From Rhizobiales bacterium CCH3-A5 (GTDB lineage Bacteria > Pseudomonadota > Alphaproteobacteria > Rhizobiales > Beijerinckiaceae): 64,000 bases of DNA. This document shows positions 17,307-26,308 of the stretch, piece after piece; within the stretch, counting starts at the first letter, position 1, and each line of letters begins with the position of its first letter. The notes under the pieces were generated by a model, which made no database searches, was not told the origin of the DNA, and was given only the letters and a program-made list of their open reading frames with translations. The DNA lies in assembly GCA_001556025.1 (NCBI GenBank), contig LSIB01000122.1, positions 53,623 through 117,622 of the forward strand, in the 5' to 3' direction. The translations under genes and the position numbers were made by a program.

Positions 17307-18482
17307 TCACCACGGCAGGCCGGGATAGGCGATCTTGCCCGTGGCCTGCTCGGCCGGCGAGACCAGCACGATCTTGCCGTCGCGATGCTGGCCCATGGCG
17401 AGGGTGAAGTTGGGGTTGTCGCCGGTCTCGTTGAAGGCGATGGGGCCGAGCACCGAGGAGCGTTTGGTCTTGCGGACCTCATCGGCGAGGCCGCCGGTCT
17501 TGAGCGTGCCGGCGTCTGCGGCGCGGCCGAGCGCCTCGCACAGCACCATCGTCTTCACGAAGGAGAGCGTCGCGGCGTAGTCGATGTCCTTGTTGAACAT
17601 CGACTTGAAGGCGGCGACGAAGGCCTGGCCCTCGGCGTCCTTCATGTCGACGGGATAGGGCAGCGGCGTCGTGCCGACGACGTTCTGCATCAGGTCGGGA
17701 AAGTCCTGATACATTTTCGGGATCGCCAGCGACCAGGCCCCCGAGATCAGCTTGACGCCGGGCTTGAGCACCTTGGCGGCCCGGATGATGCCGACATAGT
17801 CATTCTCATAGGCCGACATGAAGATGATCTCGGACTTGTCCTGCAGCTTCACCTTGTTGATGATCGGCTTGAAGTCGGTGATCGCGGGGTCGAAGGGATG
17901 CAGGGTGACCTTGACGTTCTTCTTCGCAAGGCTCTCCTCGAGCCCCTTTGCGAGCAGCATCGGAGCCTCGCGCGTCGAGGCGACGATGGAGACGCTGCCG
18001 GCCTTGAGTTCCTCGACCATGCCCTCGAAGCCGCGCAGATAGCCGGCATTGTTGTTGATCCGGAAGAAGTTCTTGTTGCCGCGCTGGACCAGTTCCTCGC
18101 TGACCGCGCCGGCGGTGATGTAGACCTTGCCGAGCCGGTTGGCGGTGTCAGAGGCCGGGCCGACGATGTTGGAGCCGTAGCCGCCGAGGATCGCGACCGC
18201 GCCGTCGGAGGCCAGTTTCTCGACCGCGCCTACCGCCTTGGCCGGCTGGGTCTCGTCGTCGACAAGCGTGACCTTGATCTGGTGCTTGGTCTGCGAGTCG
18301 TTGTACATCTTGACCGCGACCAGCATGCCTTCGCGAAACGACTGTCCCGAGCGCGCCAGCGAGCCCGTCAGCGGCATATGCGAGCCGACCTGGATCTCCT
18401 CGGCGCTCGCAACCGGGCTCCATGCGAAGCTCGCGGCAACGCCGACGATCAGCGTCGAGGTCAGAAAGTTCCTACGGGTCAT
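17307..18482 (-). CDS. livK: ABC transporter substrate-binding protein, LivK/type I periplasmic fold
   Basis: 391 residues. Periplasmic binding component for the LivHMGF system. ATG at 18482 follows GGAGG by six bases and starts a Tat-like signal (MTRRNFLTS, hydrophobic core, SPVASAEE); the frame continues upstream but without a better start. The Leu/Ile/Val-binding fold is clear: IQVGSHMPLTGSLARSGQSF, then VEKLASDGAVAILGGYGSN and ADTANRLGKVYITAGAVSE. Related Liv-type proteins encoded beside the R. palustris pim region bind fatty and dicarboxylic acids, so the ligand may be such an acid rather than an amino acid. It diverges from the pimF-like gene over 254 bases. Confidence 0.92.
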   Translation of the reverse strand: MTRRNFLTSTLIVGVAASFAWSPVASAEEIQVGSHMPLTGSLARSGQSFREGMLVAVKMYNDSQTKHQIKVTLVDDETQPAKAVGAVEKLASDGAVAILGGYGSNIVGPASDTANRLGKVYITAGAVSEELVQRGNKNFFRINNNAGYLRGFEGMVEELKAGSVSIVASTREAPMLLAKGLEESLAKKNVKVTLHPFDPAITDFKPIINKVKLQDKSEIIFMSAYENDYVGIIRAAKVLKPGVKLISGAWSLAIPKMYQDFPDLMQNVVGTTPLPYPVDMKDAEGQAFVAAFKSMFNKDIDYAATLSFVKTMVLCEALGRAADAGTLKTGGLADEVRKTKRSSVLGPIAFNETGDNPNFTLAMGQHRDGKIVLVSPAEQATGKIAYPGLPW

Positions 18483-18643
18483 GGCGTTCCTCCGGACTGC
18501 TTCTTCATCGCGGCTTCGGGGTCGGCGCGATGCGGCACTGGCGACAGGCATGACATAGCGTTTCGCAAACGGTCAAGGCGATGGGCATGAATTCCGCGAT
18601 GCAGCATCTGGGTCGCGGAGCACCATGTCTGCCCGTCAAACTC

Positions 18644-18672
18644 TTGACAAACGGGACTGCGGGCTCTTCCTA
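18644..18672 (+). promoter_or_regulatory. Candidate promoter of the pim-like operon
   Basis: TTGACA at 18644-18649 is a consensus -35 box; after 17 bases TTCCTA (18667-18672) is a weak -10. The GTCAAactcTTGAC inverted repeat overlaps the -35. Start of transcription would fall near 18679, upstream of the palindrome at 18695. Confidence 0.45.
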
Positions 18673-18694
18673 GCAGCCATTCATGCAGACATGC

Positions 18695-18711
18695 GTTCTG
18701 CAGTGCAGAAC
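18695..18711. promoter_or_regulatory. Perfect palindromic operator upstream of pimF-like gene
   Basis: GTTCTGCAGTGCAGAAC is a perfect 8+1+8 palindrome, 25 bases before the ATG of the first pim-like gene and just downstream of the candidate promoter. The position fits a repressor that blocks transcription. The co-located IclR protein is one candidate; a TetR-type regulator elsewhere is another. Confidence 0.6.
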
Positions 18712-18736
18712 AATTAGGCCTTCGGGGACGACGCCC

Positions 18737-20815
18737 ATGCAGACCGTCCAGACCGCGAAACGTGGCGCGATCGCGATCCTGACGATCGACAATCCACCCG
18801 TCAACGCGCTCGCGGCCAACTTGCGCGCCGACCTCAAGGCCGCGGTCGAATCGGCTGCGTCCGACGCCGGCATCGACGCGATCGTGATCGCAGCGGCAGG
18901 CCGCGCCTTCATCGCCGGGGCGGACATCAGCGAGTTCGGCAAGCCCCCGGTCGCGCCGATTCTGCCCGACGTGCTCGATGTGATCGAGGGCTGCGCGAAG
19001 CCGGTTGTGGCCGCGATCCAGGGCGCGGCGCTTGGCGGCGGACTGGAAGTCGCGCTCGCCTGCCACGGCCGCGTTGCCGCGCCTGCCGCAAAACTCGGCC
19101 TGCCGGAGATCAAGCTCGGCATCGTTCCCGGCGCGGGCGGCACGCAGCGGCTGCCCCGGCTTGTCGGTGCGGCCAAAGCATTTCCGATGATGCTGTCCGG
19201 CGAGCCCGTCTCGGGTGAAAAGGCTCTTGCGCTTGGGCTGGTCGATGAGGTCAGCGACGATGTGGTCGCGGCCGCCGTCCCGCTGGCGCAGCGGCTTGCC
19301 GCAAAGGGCGCGCCGCGCCGGACCGGTGAGCAGGATGACAGGCTGACGCCGGAGGACAGAGCGGCGTTCGAGGCACTCGCATTGGATGCGACAAAGAAGT
19401 CCGGCGACATGCCAAATGCGATGGCGCTGGTCGAGGCGGTGCGCAACGTCTTCACGCTGTCCTTTGCGGAGGGGCTGGCGGCGGAGAGGGCGCTTTTTCT
19501 GAAGCTCGTCGCCGATGAGCGCTCGAAGGCGCTGCGCCATGTCTTCTTCGCCGAGCGCGAGGCCGCGAAGATCCCTGGCATCGCTCCGGGGACGGCGGAA
19601 CGGCCGATCGCATCGGCGGCTGTGATCGGGGCCGGCACGATGGGCGGCGGCATCGCGATGTGCTTCGCCAATGCCGGCATCCCGGTGATGCTGATCGAGC
19701 AGCAGCAGGCGCAGATCGACAATGGGATCAACCGGGTCGCTGCGATCTACGAGATGTCGGTGACGCGCGGCTCGCTGACGCCTGAGAACCGCGACAGGCG
19801 GCTCGCGCTGATCACACCGGCCGTGGGTCTGCAGGCGGCTGCCGGAGCCGATATCGTGGTCGAGGCGGCGTTTGAGGAGATGGGCGTCAAGCAGGAGATA
19901 TTCAGCGCGCTCGACGCCATCGTGAAGCCCGGCGCTATCCTCGCCAGCAACACCTCCTACCTCGACATACCGACCATCGCCGCCGCGACAAACCGCCCGC
20001 AGGATGTGCTCGGCATGCATTTCTTCAGCCCGGCCAATGTGATGAAGCTGCTGGAGATCGTGCGGCCGGCCGGCGTCGCCGACGATGTCGTGGCGACCGC
20101 GGTGTCGCTCGCGCGCCGGCTCGGCAAGGTGCCGGTCGTGGTCGGCAACGGCTTCGGCTTCGTCGGCAACCGCATGCTCGAGCAACGCACGAAAGCCGCC
20201 GAGCGATTGCTGATCGCCGGCGCCCTCCCTCATGAAGTGGATGCGGCGCTGACGGGCTTCGGCTTCAAGATGGGACCGTTCGCCATGTCCGACCTCGCCG
20301 GTAACGATATCGGCTGGCGCACGCGCAAGTCGCGCGGCAAGACGGCGGCCGTGGCCGACGCGATCTGCGAGGCAGGCTGGTTCGGCCAGAAGACGGGCCG
20401 CGGCTATTACATCTATCCCGAGGGCGCGCGCGCCGGCGAGCGCGATCCGGAGGTTGAGGCGTTGATCGCCTGCATCTCGAGGGAGCAGGGCGTGACGCGG
20501 CGCAGCTTCACCCAAGCCGAGATTCTGGCCCGCCTGCTCGACCCGATGGTCAATGAGGGCGCGCGGATTCTGGAAGAGGGCATCGCAACCCGGCCAGGCG
20601 ACATCGATATCATCTGGCTTAACGGCTACAACTGGCCGGCCTGGCGCGGCGGTCCCATGCACTGGGCCGACACCGTGGGCTTGGACGTCATCGTCAGGAG
20701 GCTGGAGGAACAGGCGGCAGAGAGCGGTGACGCCGCGCTGGAGCCGGCCCCGTTGCTCCGCAAACTCGCAGCCGAGGGCAAGACCTTTTCCGAACTGAAG
20801 GCCAGGGCCGCGTGA
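18737..20815 (+). CDS. pimF: Bifunctional enoyl-CoA hydratase / 3-hydroxyacyl-CoA dehydrogenase (PimF-like)
   Basis: 692 residues. The N-terminal crotonase domain (1-190) has both hydratase glutamates, Glu104 in GGGLE and Glu124 in GLPE, and PGAGGTQRLPRLVG. The central NAD-binding domain has GAGTMGGG (298-305), catalytic His428 in GMHFFSPANVMKLLE and Glu440. A C-terminal helical dehydrogenase domain follows (MGPFAMSDLAGNDIGW). It hydrates 2-enoyl-CoA and oxidises the 3-hydroxyacyl-CoA. ATG 18737 was preferred to one 54 bases upstream that would overlap the palindrome. The stop overlaps the ligase start as GTGA. First gene in the order F-A-B-C-D known from the R. palustris pimelate operon; FadN/FadJ-type fatty acid enzymes are the alternative. 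Confidence 0.92.
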   Translation: MQTVQTAKRGAIAILTIDNPPVNALAANLRADLKAAVESAASDAGIDAIVIAAAGRAFIAGADISEFGKPPVAPILPDVLDVIEGCAKPVVAAIQGAALGGGLEVALACHGRVAAPAAKLGLPEIKLGIVPGAGGTQRLPRLVGAAKAFPMMLSGEPVSGEKALALGLVDEVSDDVVAAAVPLAQRLAAKGAPRRTGEQDDRLTPEDRAAFEALALDATKKSGDMPNAMALVEAVRNVFTLSFAEGLAAERALFLKLVADERSKALRHVFFAEREAAKIPGIAPGTAERPIASAAVIGAGTMGGGIAMCFANAGIPVMLIEQQQAQIDNGINRVAAIYEMSVTRGSLTPENRDRRLALITPAVGLQAAAGADIVVEAAFEEMGVKQEIFSALDAIVKPGAILASNTSYLDIPTIAAATNRPQDVLGMHFFSPANVMKLLEIVRPAGVADDVVATAVSLARRLGKVPVVVGNGFGFVGNRMLEQRTKAAERLLIAGALPHEVDAALTGFGFKMGPFAMSDLAGNDIGWRTRKSRGKTAAVADAICEAGWFGQKTGRGYYIYPEGARAGERDPEVEALIACISREQGVTRRSFTQAEILARLLDPMVNEGARILEEGIATRPGDIDIIWLNGYNWPAWRGGPMHWADTVGLDVIVRRLEEQAAESGDAALEPAPLLRKLAAEGKTFSELKARAA

Positions 20816-22497
20816 GCGGTTCGGCGCGCCCGATCTGGCAGGAGCGCTTCCCGCATGCCTGCGACTGGGATGCGCCGATCGGGACCGGCACGGTGCCGCA
20901 GCTTCTGGCCGCGCCGGTTGCGGATACACCCGACGCCAAGGCGTTCGCGTTCCGCGACCGGGAGCTGAGCTATGCCGAGTTCGACGCGCTGGTCGCGCTG
21001 CTCGCCGGCGGGCTGATGGCGGACGGGGTCAAGCCGGGCGACCGGGTCGCACTGCTGCTGCCCAACACGCTCTGGCACCCTATCGCCTTCTTCGCGATCG
21101 CGCGCTGCGGCGCGAGCGTGGTGCATCTGTCGGCCCTCGATGCGCCGCGCGAACTCGAACATAAGCTGAAGGTCACGAAACCCGTGCGGCTCGTCACCAC
21201 CAACCTGCCGGGCTTCCTGCCTCATGCTCTGAAGCTGCTCGACGGCGGTCTCGTGCCGCGCCTGCTCGTCGGCGAGGATGGGCGCTGGGGCATGTCCGAG
21301 ACCGCGCCGCTGCCTATCCCTGAGCATGGCGATGTCGCGAAACTCGATGCTCTCATGCTGGCGGAACCGCCGGCGTCATGGCCGGTCGTGACGCCCGACG
21401 ACCTGATGCTGCTCCAGTTCACCGGCGGCACCACCGGCCTGCCGAAGGCCGCGATGCTGACGCATGGCAACCTCGTCGCGGCGGTGAACATCTACCGGCT
21501 CTGGAGCGATGGCGAGCGGCTGGAGCCCGGCGCGCAAAAGGTCATCTGCGTGCTGCCCCTGTTCCACATCTACGCGCTGACGACTGTGCTGCTGCGGCAC
21601 ATCCGCGACGGCAACACCATCCTGCTGCGCCAGCGCTTCGACGTCGACGCGGTCCTCGCCGACATCGAGGAAAAGCGCGCCACGGTGTTCCCCGGCGTCC
21701 CGACGATGTGGATCGCCGTACTGAACCATTCCGGCGTCGCGAGCGTTGATTTCTCGTCGCTGCGCTCGAGCATATCGGGCGGCGCGCCGATGCCGTTCGA
21801 GGTCCAGAGCCGGCTCGAGCGTATCCTCGGCAAGCGCGTCCATGGCGGCTGGGGCATGACCGAGATCGCGCCGGCCGGCGCGCGCGTCCCCGGCGACGCC
21901 AGGCTGCGGCCGGGCCTGATCGGCGTGCCGCTGCCCGGTATCACGATGAAGATCGTCTCGCTGGAGCCCGAGCGCGACGACTTTCCGCCCGGCGAGATCG
22001 GCGAGATCGCGATCAGGGGGCCGAACGTTTTCAAGGGCTATCTCGACGACCCCGAAAGCACGGCGGACGCCTTCCACGAAGGCTGGTTCCTGACCGGCGA
22101 TCTCGGCCGGATGGACGAGAACGGGCTGTTCGACATCGTCGACCGGCGCAAAAACATGATCATCTCCAGCGGCTTCAACGTCTATCCGGTGGCGATCGAG
22201 AGCGCGATCTACGAGCATCCCGCCGTGCAGGAGGTCGTGGTGATCGGCATCGACGACGCCTATCGCGGCCAGGCGGCGAAGGCCTTCGTCAAGCTCAAGG
22301 CCGGGTGCGCGCCCTTTACGCTGGACGAATTGCTGGTCTTCCTGAAGGACCGCCTTGGCCGCCACGAAATGCCGCGCGCGCTCGAATTCCGCGACTCGCT
22401 GCCGCGGAGCGCGGCGGGCAAGCTGCTGGCGAAAGTGCTTGTCGCCGAGGAACAAGAGAAGCAGGCGGCAGCCGCCGCTACCGATTCCGCCGCATAG
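20812..22497 (+). CDS. pimA: Acyl-CoA ligase, AMP-binding family (PimA-like)
   Basis: 561 residues. It activates a carboxylic acid to its CoA thioester using ATP. The AMP-binding core FTGGTTGLPKAAMLTHGN (about 203-220), HGGWGMTEIAP, GWFLTGDLGRMDENG and the C-terminal hinge DRRKNMIISSGFNVYP are all present; the catalytic lysine lies in SAAGK near residue 543. The GTG start at 20812 overlaps the previous stop. In pim operons this ligase acts on C7-C14 dicarboxylates; the length and motifs would equally fit a long-chain fatty acid ligase, so the substrate is inferred from gene order. Confidence 0.9.
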   Translation: MSGSARPIWQERFPHACDWDAPIGTGTVPQLLAAPVADTPDAKAFAFRDRELSYAEFDALVALLAGGLMADGVKPGDRVALLLPNTLWHPIAFFAIARCGASVVHLSALDAPRELEHKLKVTKPVRLVTTNLPGFLPHALKLLDGGLVPRLLVGEDGRWGMSETAPLPIPEHGDVAKLDALMLAEPPASWPVVTPDDLMLLQFTGGTTGLPKAAMLTHGNLVAAVNIYRLWSDGERLEPGAQKVICVLPLFHIYALTTVLLRHIRDGNTILLRQRFDVDAVLADIEEKRATVFPGVPTMWIAVLNHSGVASVDFSSLRSSISGGAPMPFEVQSRLERILGKRVHGGWGMTEIAPAGARVPGDARLRPGLIGVPLPGITMKIVSLEPERDDFPPGEIGEIAIRGPNVFKGYLDDPESTADAFHEGWFLTGDLGRMDENGLFDIVDRRKNMIISSGFNVYPVAIESAIYEHPAVQEVVVIGIDDAYRGQAAKAFVKLKAGCAPFTLDELLVFLKDRLGRHEMPRALEFRDSLPRSAAGKLLAKVLVAEEQEKQAAAAATDSAA

Positions 22498-22505
22498 GAT
22501 TTCCC

Positions 22506-23690
22506 ATGACCGAAGCCGTCATCGTCTCCACCGCCCGCACGCCAATCGGCAAGGCTTTTCGCGGGGCGTTCAACTTGACCAAGGGCGCCGACATGGCCGC
22601 TCACGCGATCCGGCACGCGCTCGAGCGCGCCGGCGTCGAGGGCGCGGCCGTCGAGGAGGTCGTGATGGGCTGCGGCTATCCGGAAGCGGCGACGGGCGGA
22701 AACGTCGCGCGCCACGCAGCGTTGGTGGCGGGCATCCCGGTGCAGTCCGCCGGCGTCACGGTCAGCCGCTTCTGCGCCTCGGGGCTGGAGGCGATCGCGC
22801 ATGCGGCGCGGCGCGTGGTCATGGACGGCGTGCCGGTCGCGGTCGGCGGCGGGGTCGAGTCGATCTCGCTCGTCCAGCCGCAGGTTAAGCGTGAATTGAC
22901 CCAGAACGACTGGCTGATGGCCAACAAGCCGCAGATCTACACCTCGATGATCGAGACCGCCGACATCGTCGCCAGCCGCTACGGCATTTCGCGGCAGGCG
23001 CAGGATGAATTCTCGCTGGAGAGCCAGCGTCGCACCGCGTCGGCGCAGCAGCGCCAGCTTTTCGCGGACGAGATCGTGCCGATGTCGGCGACGATGGCGG
23101 TCACCGACAAGGCGAGCGGCGAGACGCGAATGGAATCGGTCACGCTCGACAAGGACGAGGGCAACCGGCCAGACACCACGCTGGAAGGGCTGCTGAAGCT
23201 CAAGCCCGTGCGTGGAGAGGACCAGTTCATCACCGCCGGCAACGCCAGCCAGCTTTCGGACGGGGCCTCCGCGAGCGTCGTGATGTCGGCTGAGGAAGCC
23301 GCGCGGCGGGGGCTGACGCCGCTCGGCGTCTTCCGCGGTTTCGCCTCGGCCGGCTGCGAGCCCGACGAGATGGGCATAGGGCCCGTCTTCGCCGTGCCGC
23401 GCCTGCTGGAGCGGAACGGGCTGACGGTCGCCGACATCGATTTGTGGGAGCTGAACGAGGCTTTCGCCTCGCAGTCGCTCTATTGTCGCGACACGCTCGG
23501 GATCGATCCCGACAAGGTCAACGTCAATGGCGGGGCGATCTCGGTCGGCCATCCTTTCGGCATGAGCGGGGCGCGGCTGGTCGGGCATGCGCTGCTGGAA
23601 GGCCGCCGCCGCAAGGCGCGCTATGCCGTGGTGACGATGTGCGTCGCCGGCGGCATGGGCTGCGCCGGGCTGTTTGAGATCAATCACTGA
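22506..23690 (+). CDS. pimB: Acetyl-CoA acyltransferase (thiolase, PimB-like)
   Basis: 394 residues. It cleaves 3-ketoacyl-CoA with CoA in the last step of beta-oxidation. The nucleophile is Cys90 in [10 protein letters not shown]; the [21 protein letters not shown] (catalytic His) and [10 protein letters not shown] (second Cys) motifs are all intact. ATG at 22506 lies eight bases after the ligase stop; an open frame upstream runs inside the ligase gene and was not used. The length is normal for a degradative thiolase. Confidence 0.93.
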   Translation: MTEAVIVSTARTPIGKAFRGAFNLTKGADMAAHAIRHALERAGVEGAAVEEVVMGCGYPEAATGGNVARHAALVAGIPVQSAGVTVSRFCASGLEAIAHAARRVVMDGVPVAVGGGVESISLVQPQVKRELTQNDWLMANKPQIYTSMIETADIVASRYGISRQAQDEFSLESQRRTASAQQRQLFADEIVPMSATMAVTDKASGETRMESVTLDKDEGNRPDTTLEGLLKLKPVRGEDQFITAGNASQLSDGASASVVMSAEEAARRGLTPLGVFRGFASAGCEPDEMGIGPVFAVPRLLERNGLTVADIDLWELNEAFASQSLYCRDTLGIDPDKVNVNGGAISVGHPFGMSGARLVGHALLEGRRRKARYAVVTMCVAGGMGCAGLFEINH

Positions 23691-23696
23691 ACCAGC

Positions 23697-23791
23697 GTCA
23701 TGGTCGGGCTTGACCCAACCATCTCTTGAACCAGTGCGAACGCGGCGAGAGGTTCTCGAATCTGCGCTTCGCTTCGCCCGAGAATGACGGG
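23697..23791. repeat. Intergenic palindromic repeat supplying the pimC ribosome binding site
   Basis: It starts GTCATGGTCGGGCTTGACC and ends CGAGAATGACGGG, resembling the element at 25021-25127 at its left end and the CTTCGCTTCG...GAC end of the element near 17283. The last bases, GGGAG at 23789-23793, stand six bases before the next ATG and would serve as its Shine-Dalgarno sequence. Confidence 0.7.
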
Positions 23792-23799
23792 AGACAACC

Positions 23800-24999
23800 A
23801 TGGACCTGCGCTTCACGCCTGAGGAAACCGCGTTCCGCGACGAGGTGCGGAACTTCTTTCGCACCGAAATTCCGGCCGAGATCCGAAAAAAGGTCTCGGA
23901 AGGGCGCGGCCTCTCGCGCGAGGACATGGTCACTTCGCAGCGGATCATGAATGCCAAAGGCTGGGCCGTGCCGCACTGGCCCAAGGAATGGGGCGGGAAG
24001 GACTGGACGCCGATCCAGCGCTACATCTACACCGAGGAGATGCTGCTTGCGGCCGTGCCGCTGCCGCTGCAGTTCAACTGCTACATGGTCGGGCCGGTGA
24101 TCGCAGCCTTCGGCAACCAGGCGCAGAAGGAAAAGCACCTCGCCCGCATCGCCAATCTCGACGAGTGGTGGTGCCAAGGGTTCTCGGAGCCCGGCGCAGG
24201 CTCCGACCTCGCCTCGCTCAAGACCCGGGCCGTGCGCGAGGGCAAGCACTACATCGTCAACGGCCAGAAGACCTGGACGACGCTCGGCCAGCATGCCGAC
24301 TGGATCTTCTGCCTCGTTCGAACCGATCCGGCGGCGAAGAAACAGGCCGGCATCTCCTTCATCCTGATCGACATGACAACGCCGGGCATCACGGTCAGGC
24401 CGATCATCACGCTGGAGGGCCGGCACGAGGTCAACGAGGTCTTCTTCGACAATGTGAAGGTACCTGTCGAGAATCTGGTCGGCGAGGAGAACAAGGGCTG
24501 GGACTACGCTAAATTTCTGCTGGCGAACGAGCGCACCGGCATCGCCCGCATCGGGCTCTCTAAGGAGCGGCTGGCGCGGATCAAGCGGCTTGCGAAGGAG
24601 ATGCCGGCCGGCGAGGGCACGATGTGGGACGATGCGGCCTTCCGCGAGCGGCTGGCCGAGGTCGAGATCGAGCTGAAGGCGCTCGAGATCACGCAGATGC
24701 GGGTCGTCGCGGCGCAAGGCAAGGGCGGTTCGACCAAGCCCGACCCGGCCTCGTCGATCCTGAAGATCAAGGGCTCGCAACTGCAGCAGGCGACGACGGA
24801 GTTGCTGCTGGAGGTGGCAGGGCCGTTTTCGCTGGCAGCCCCGGTGCGCTCCGGGGACCTGACCAACGACTGGCCGTTCGACTACGACTGGGTCGATGCG
24901 GCGGCTGCGAGCTATTTCAACAACCGCAAGGTCTCGATCTATGGCGGCTCCAACGAGATCCAGAAGAACATCATCGCCAAGGCGGTGCTGGGACTTTAG
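23800..24999 (+). CDS. pimC: Acyl-CoA dehydrogenase, large subunit (PimC-like)
   Basis: 399 residues. FAD-dependent alpha,beta-dehydrogenation of acyl-CoA. Domain order is normal: N-terminal helices (MDLRFTPEETAFRDEVRNFF), the middle beta domain with WCQGFSEPGAGSDLASLKT, and the C-terminal helices. The usual MCAD catalytic Glu in YEGT is Gly382 here (IYGGSNEIQ), as in the alpha subunits of heteromeric dehydrogenases, so activity probably depends on the neighbouring second dehydrogenase. GGGAG from the preceding repeat is its ribosome binding site. Confidence 0.9.
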   Translation: MDLRFTPEETAFRDEVRNFFRTEIPAEIRKKVSEGRGLSREDMVTSQRIMNAKGWAVPHWPKEWGGKDWTPIQRYIYTEEMLLAAVPLPLQFNCYMVGPVIAAFGNQAQKEKHLARIANLDEWWCQGFSEPGAGSDLASLKTRAVREGKHYIVNGQKTWTTLGQHADWIFCLVRTDPAAKKQAGISFILIDMTTPGITVRPIITLEGRHEVNEVFFDNVKVPVENLVGEENKGWDYAKFLLANERTGIARIGLSKERLARIKRLAKEMPAGEGTMWDDAAFRERLAEVEIELKALEITQMRVVAAQGKGGSTKPDPASSILKIKGSQLQQATTELLLEVAGPFSLAAPVRSGDLTNDWPFDYDWVDAAAASYFNNRKVSIYGGSNEIQKNIIAKAVLGL

Positions 25000-25020
25000 C
25001 GGCTCGGGCTGGCGGGCTCT

Positions 25021-25127
25021 CCCGTCATGCTCGGCCTTGGGCCGAGCGTCCACGTCTTGCGACATGAAGTCTTGCGACGCGGATGGAGGAAGACGTGGAT
25101 GGTCGGGACAAGCCCGACCATGACGGG
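25021..25127. repeat. Palindromic repeat between the two acyl-CoA dehydrogenase genes
   Basis: Terminal inverted repeats CCCGTCATG / CATGACGGG (9 bp) and inner arms TCCACGTCTT / AAGACGTGGA (10 bp) form a nested hairpin, with GGTCGGGACAAGCCCGACC near the right end as a third one. It is a member of the same dispersed family as the copy at 23697. Confidence 0.85.
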
Positions 25128-25159
25128 TTGGCGGTCTCTGCGGACACTGGAACGGCATC

Positions 25160-26308
25160 ATGGATTTTGACCTCTCCCCCGAACAGACGCAGCTCAAGGA
25201 CGGCGTCGACCGGCTGATCTCGTCCACTTACGGCTCGCTCGAAGCGCGCCAGACGCTGGCGAAGGAGCCGCTCGGCTTTTCGCAAGCCGGCTGGGCGCGG
25301 TTCGCCGAGATGGGTCTGCTCGGCATCCCGTTTTCCGAGGAGGAGGGTGGGTTCGGCGGCGGGCCGGTGGAGACGCTGCTGGTGATGGAGGCGCTGGGCC
25401 GGGGGCTCGCGCTGGAGCCCTATCTCGCCACGGTGGTGCTCGGCGGCGGTGCGGTACGGCTGGGCGGCTCGGCAGCGACGAAAGAGCGCGTCATCCCCGG
25501 CATCGTCGAGGGACATCTGAGGCTTGCGCTCGCTTTCACCGAAAAGCAGTCGCGCTACGACCTGTTCGATGTGGCGACAACGGCTCGCAAGACCGCTGAG
25601 GGCTGTGTGCTGGAGGGCGCGAAGAGCGTCGTCATCCATGGCGACAGCGCGCATCATCTCGTGGTCAGCGCCCGCACCGCTGGCAATCGGCGCGACCGCG
25701 ACGGCATCAGCCTCTTCCTCGTCCCCGCCGACGCGGAGGGCGTGACAATCCATGGCTATCCGACGCAGGATGGCGGGCGCGCCGCCGAGATCGCCTTTTC
25801 GGGCGTGGTCGTTCAGGCCGGGGAGATGATCGGTGAGGAGGGGGCCGGCCTGGCGATCCTGGAGCGGGTCGCCGAGTTCGCCATCGCGGCGCTGGCCTCG
25901 GAGGCCGTCGGCATCATGGAGGCGCTGCATGCGCTGACCGTCGATTACCTGAAAACGCGCCAGCAGTTCGGAGTGCCGATCGCGCAGTTTCAGGTGCTGC
26001 AGCACCGCGCCGTCGACATGCTGATCGCTCTGGAGCAGGCGCGCTCGATGGCGGCTTATGCGGCGATGATGGTGGACCATCCCGACGCTGCCGAGCGCAG
26101 CGCCGCACTCTCGGCGGTGAAGGTGCAGGTGAACCGCTCCTGCCGGCTCGTCGGGCAGGAGGCGGTGCAACTCCATGGCGGCATCGGCATGACGATGGAG
26201 TATCTGGGCGCGCATTACTTCAAGCGGCTGACGATGATCGAGAGCCTGTTCGGTGACACGACGCATCACCTGCGGCGCGTCAGCGCGGCCGGAGGGCTGG
26301 CGGCATGA
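25160..26308 (+). CDS. pimD: Acyl-CoA dehydrogenase, small subunit (PimD-like)
   Basis: 382 residues. Recognisable as an acyl-CoA dehydrogenase by MDFDLSPEQTQLKDGVDRL, LGIPFSEEEGGFGGG, the C-terminal RQQFGVPIAQFQVLQHR and QLHGGIGMTMEYLGAHYFKR, but it lacks the clear flavin-contact SEPxAGSD segment (LRLALAFTEKQSRYDLFDV instead). This matches the divergent partner subunit of alpha2-beta2 dehydrogenases such as PimCD. It overlaps the next gene as ATGA. Confidence 0.88.
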   Translation: MDFDLSPEQTQLKDGVDRLISSTYGSLEARQTLAKEPLGFSQAGWARFAEMGLLGIPFSEEEGGFGGGPVETLLVMEALGRGLALEPYLATVVLGGGAVRLGGSAATKERVIPGIVEGHLRLALAFTEKQSRYDLFDVATTARKTAEGCVLEGAKSVVIHGDSAHHLVVSARTAGNRRDRDGISLFLVPADAEGVTIHGYPTQDGGRAAEIAFSGVVVQAGEMIGEEGAGLAILERVAEFAIAALASEAVGIMEALHALTVDYLKTRQQFGVPIAQFQVLQHRAVDMLIALEQARSMAAYAAMMVDHPDAAERSAALSAVKVQVNRSCRLVGQEAVQLHGGIGMTMEYLGAHYFKRLTMIESLFGDTTHHLRRVSAAGGLAA

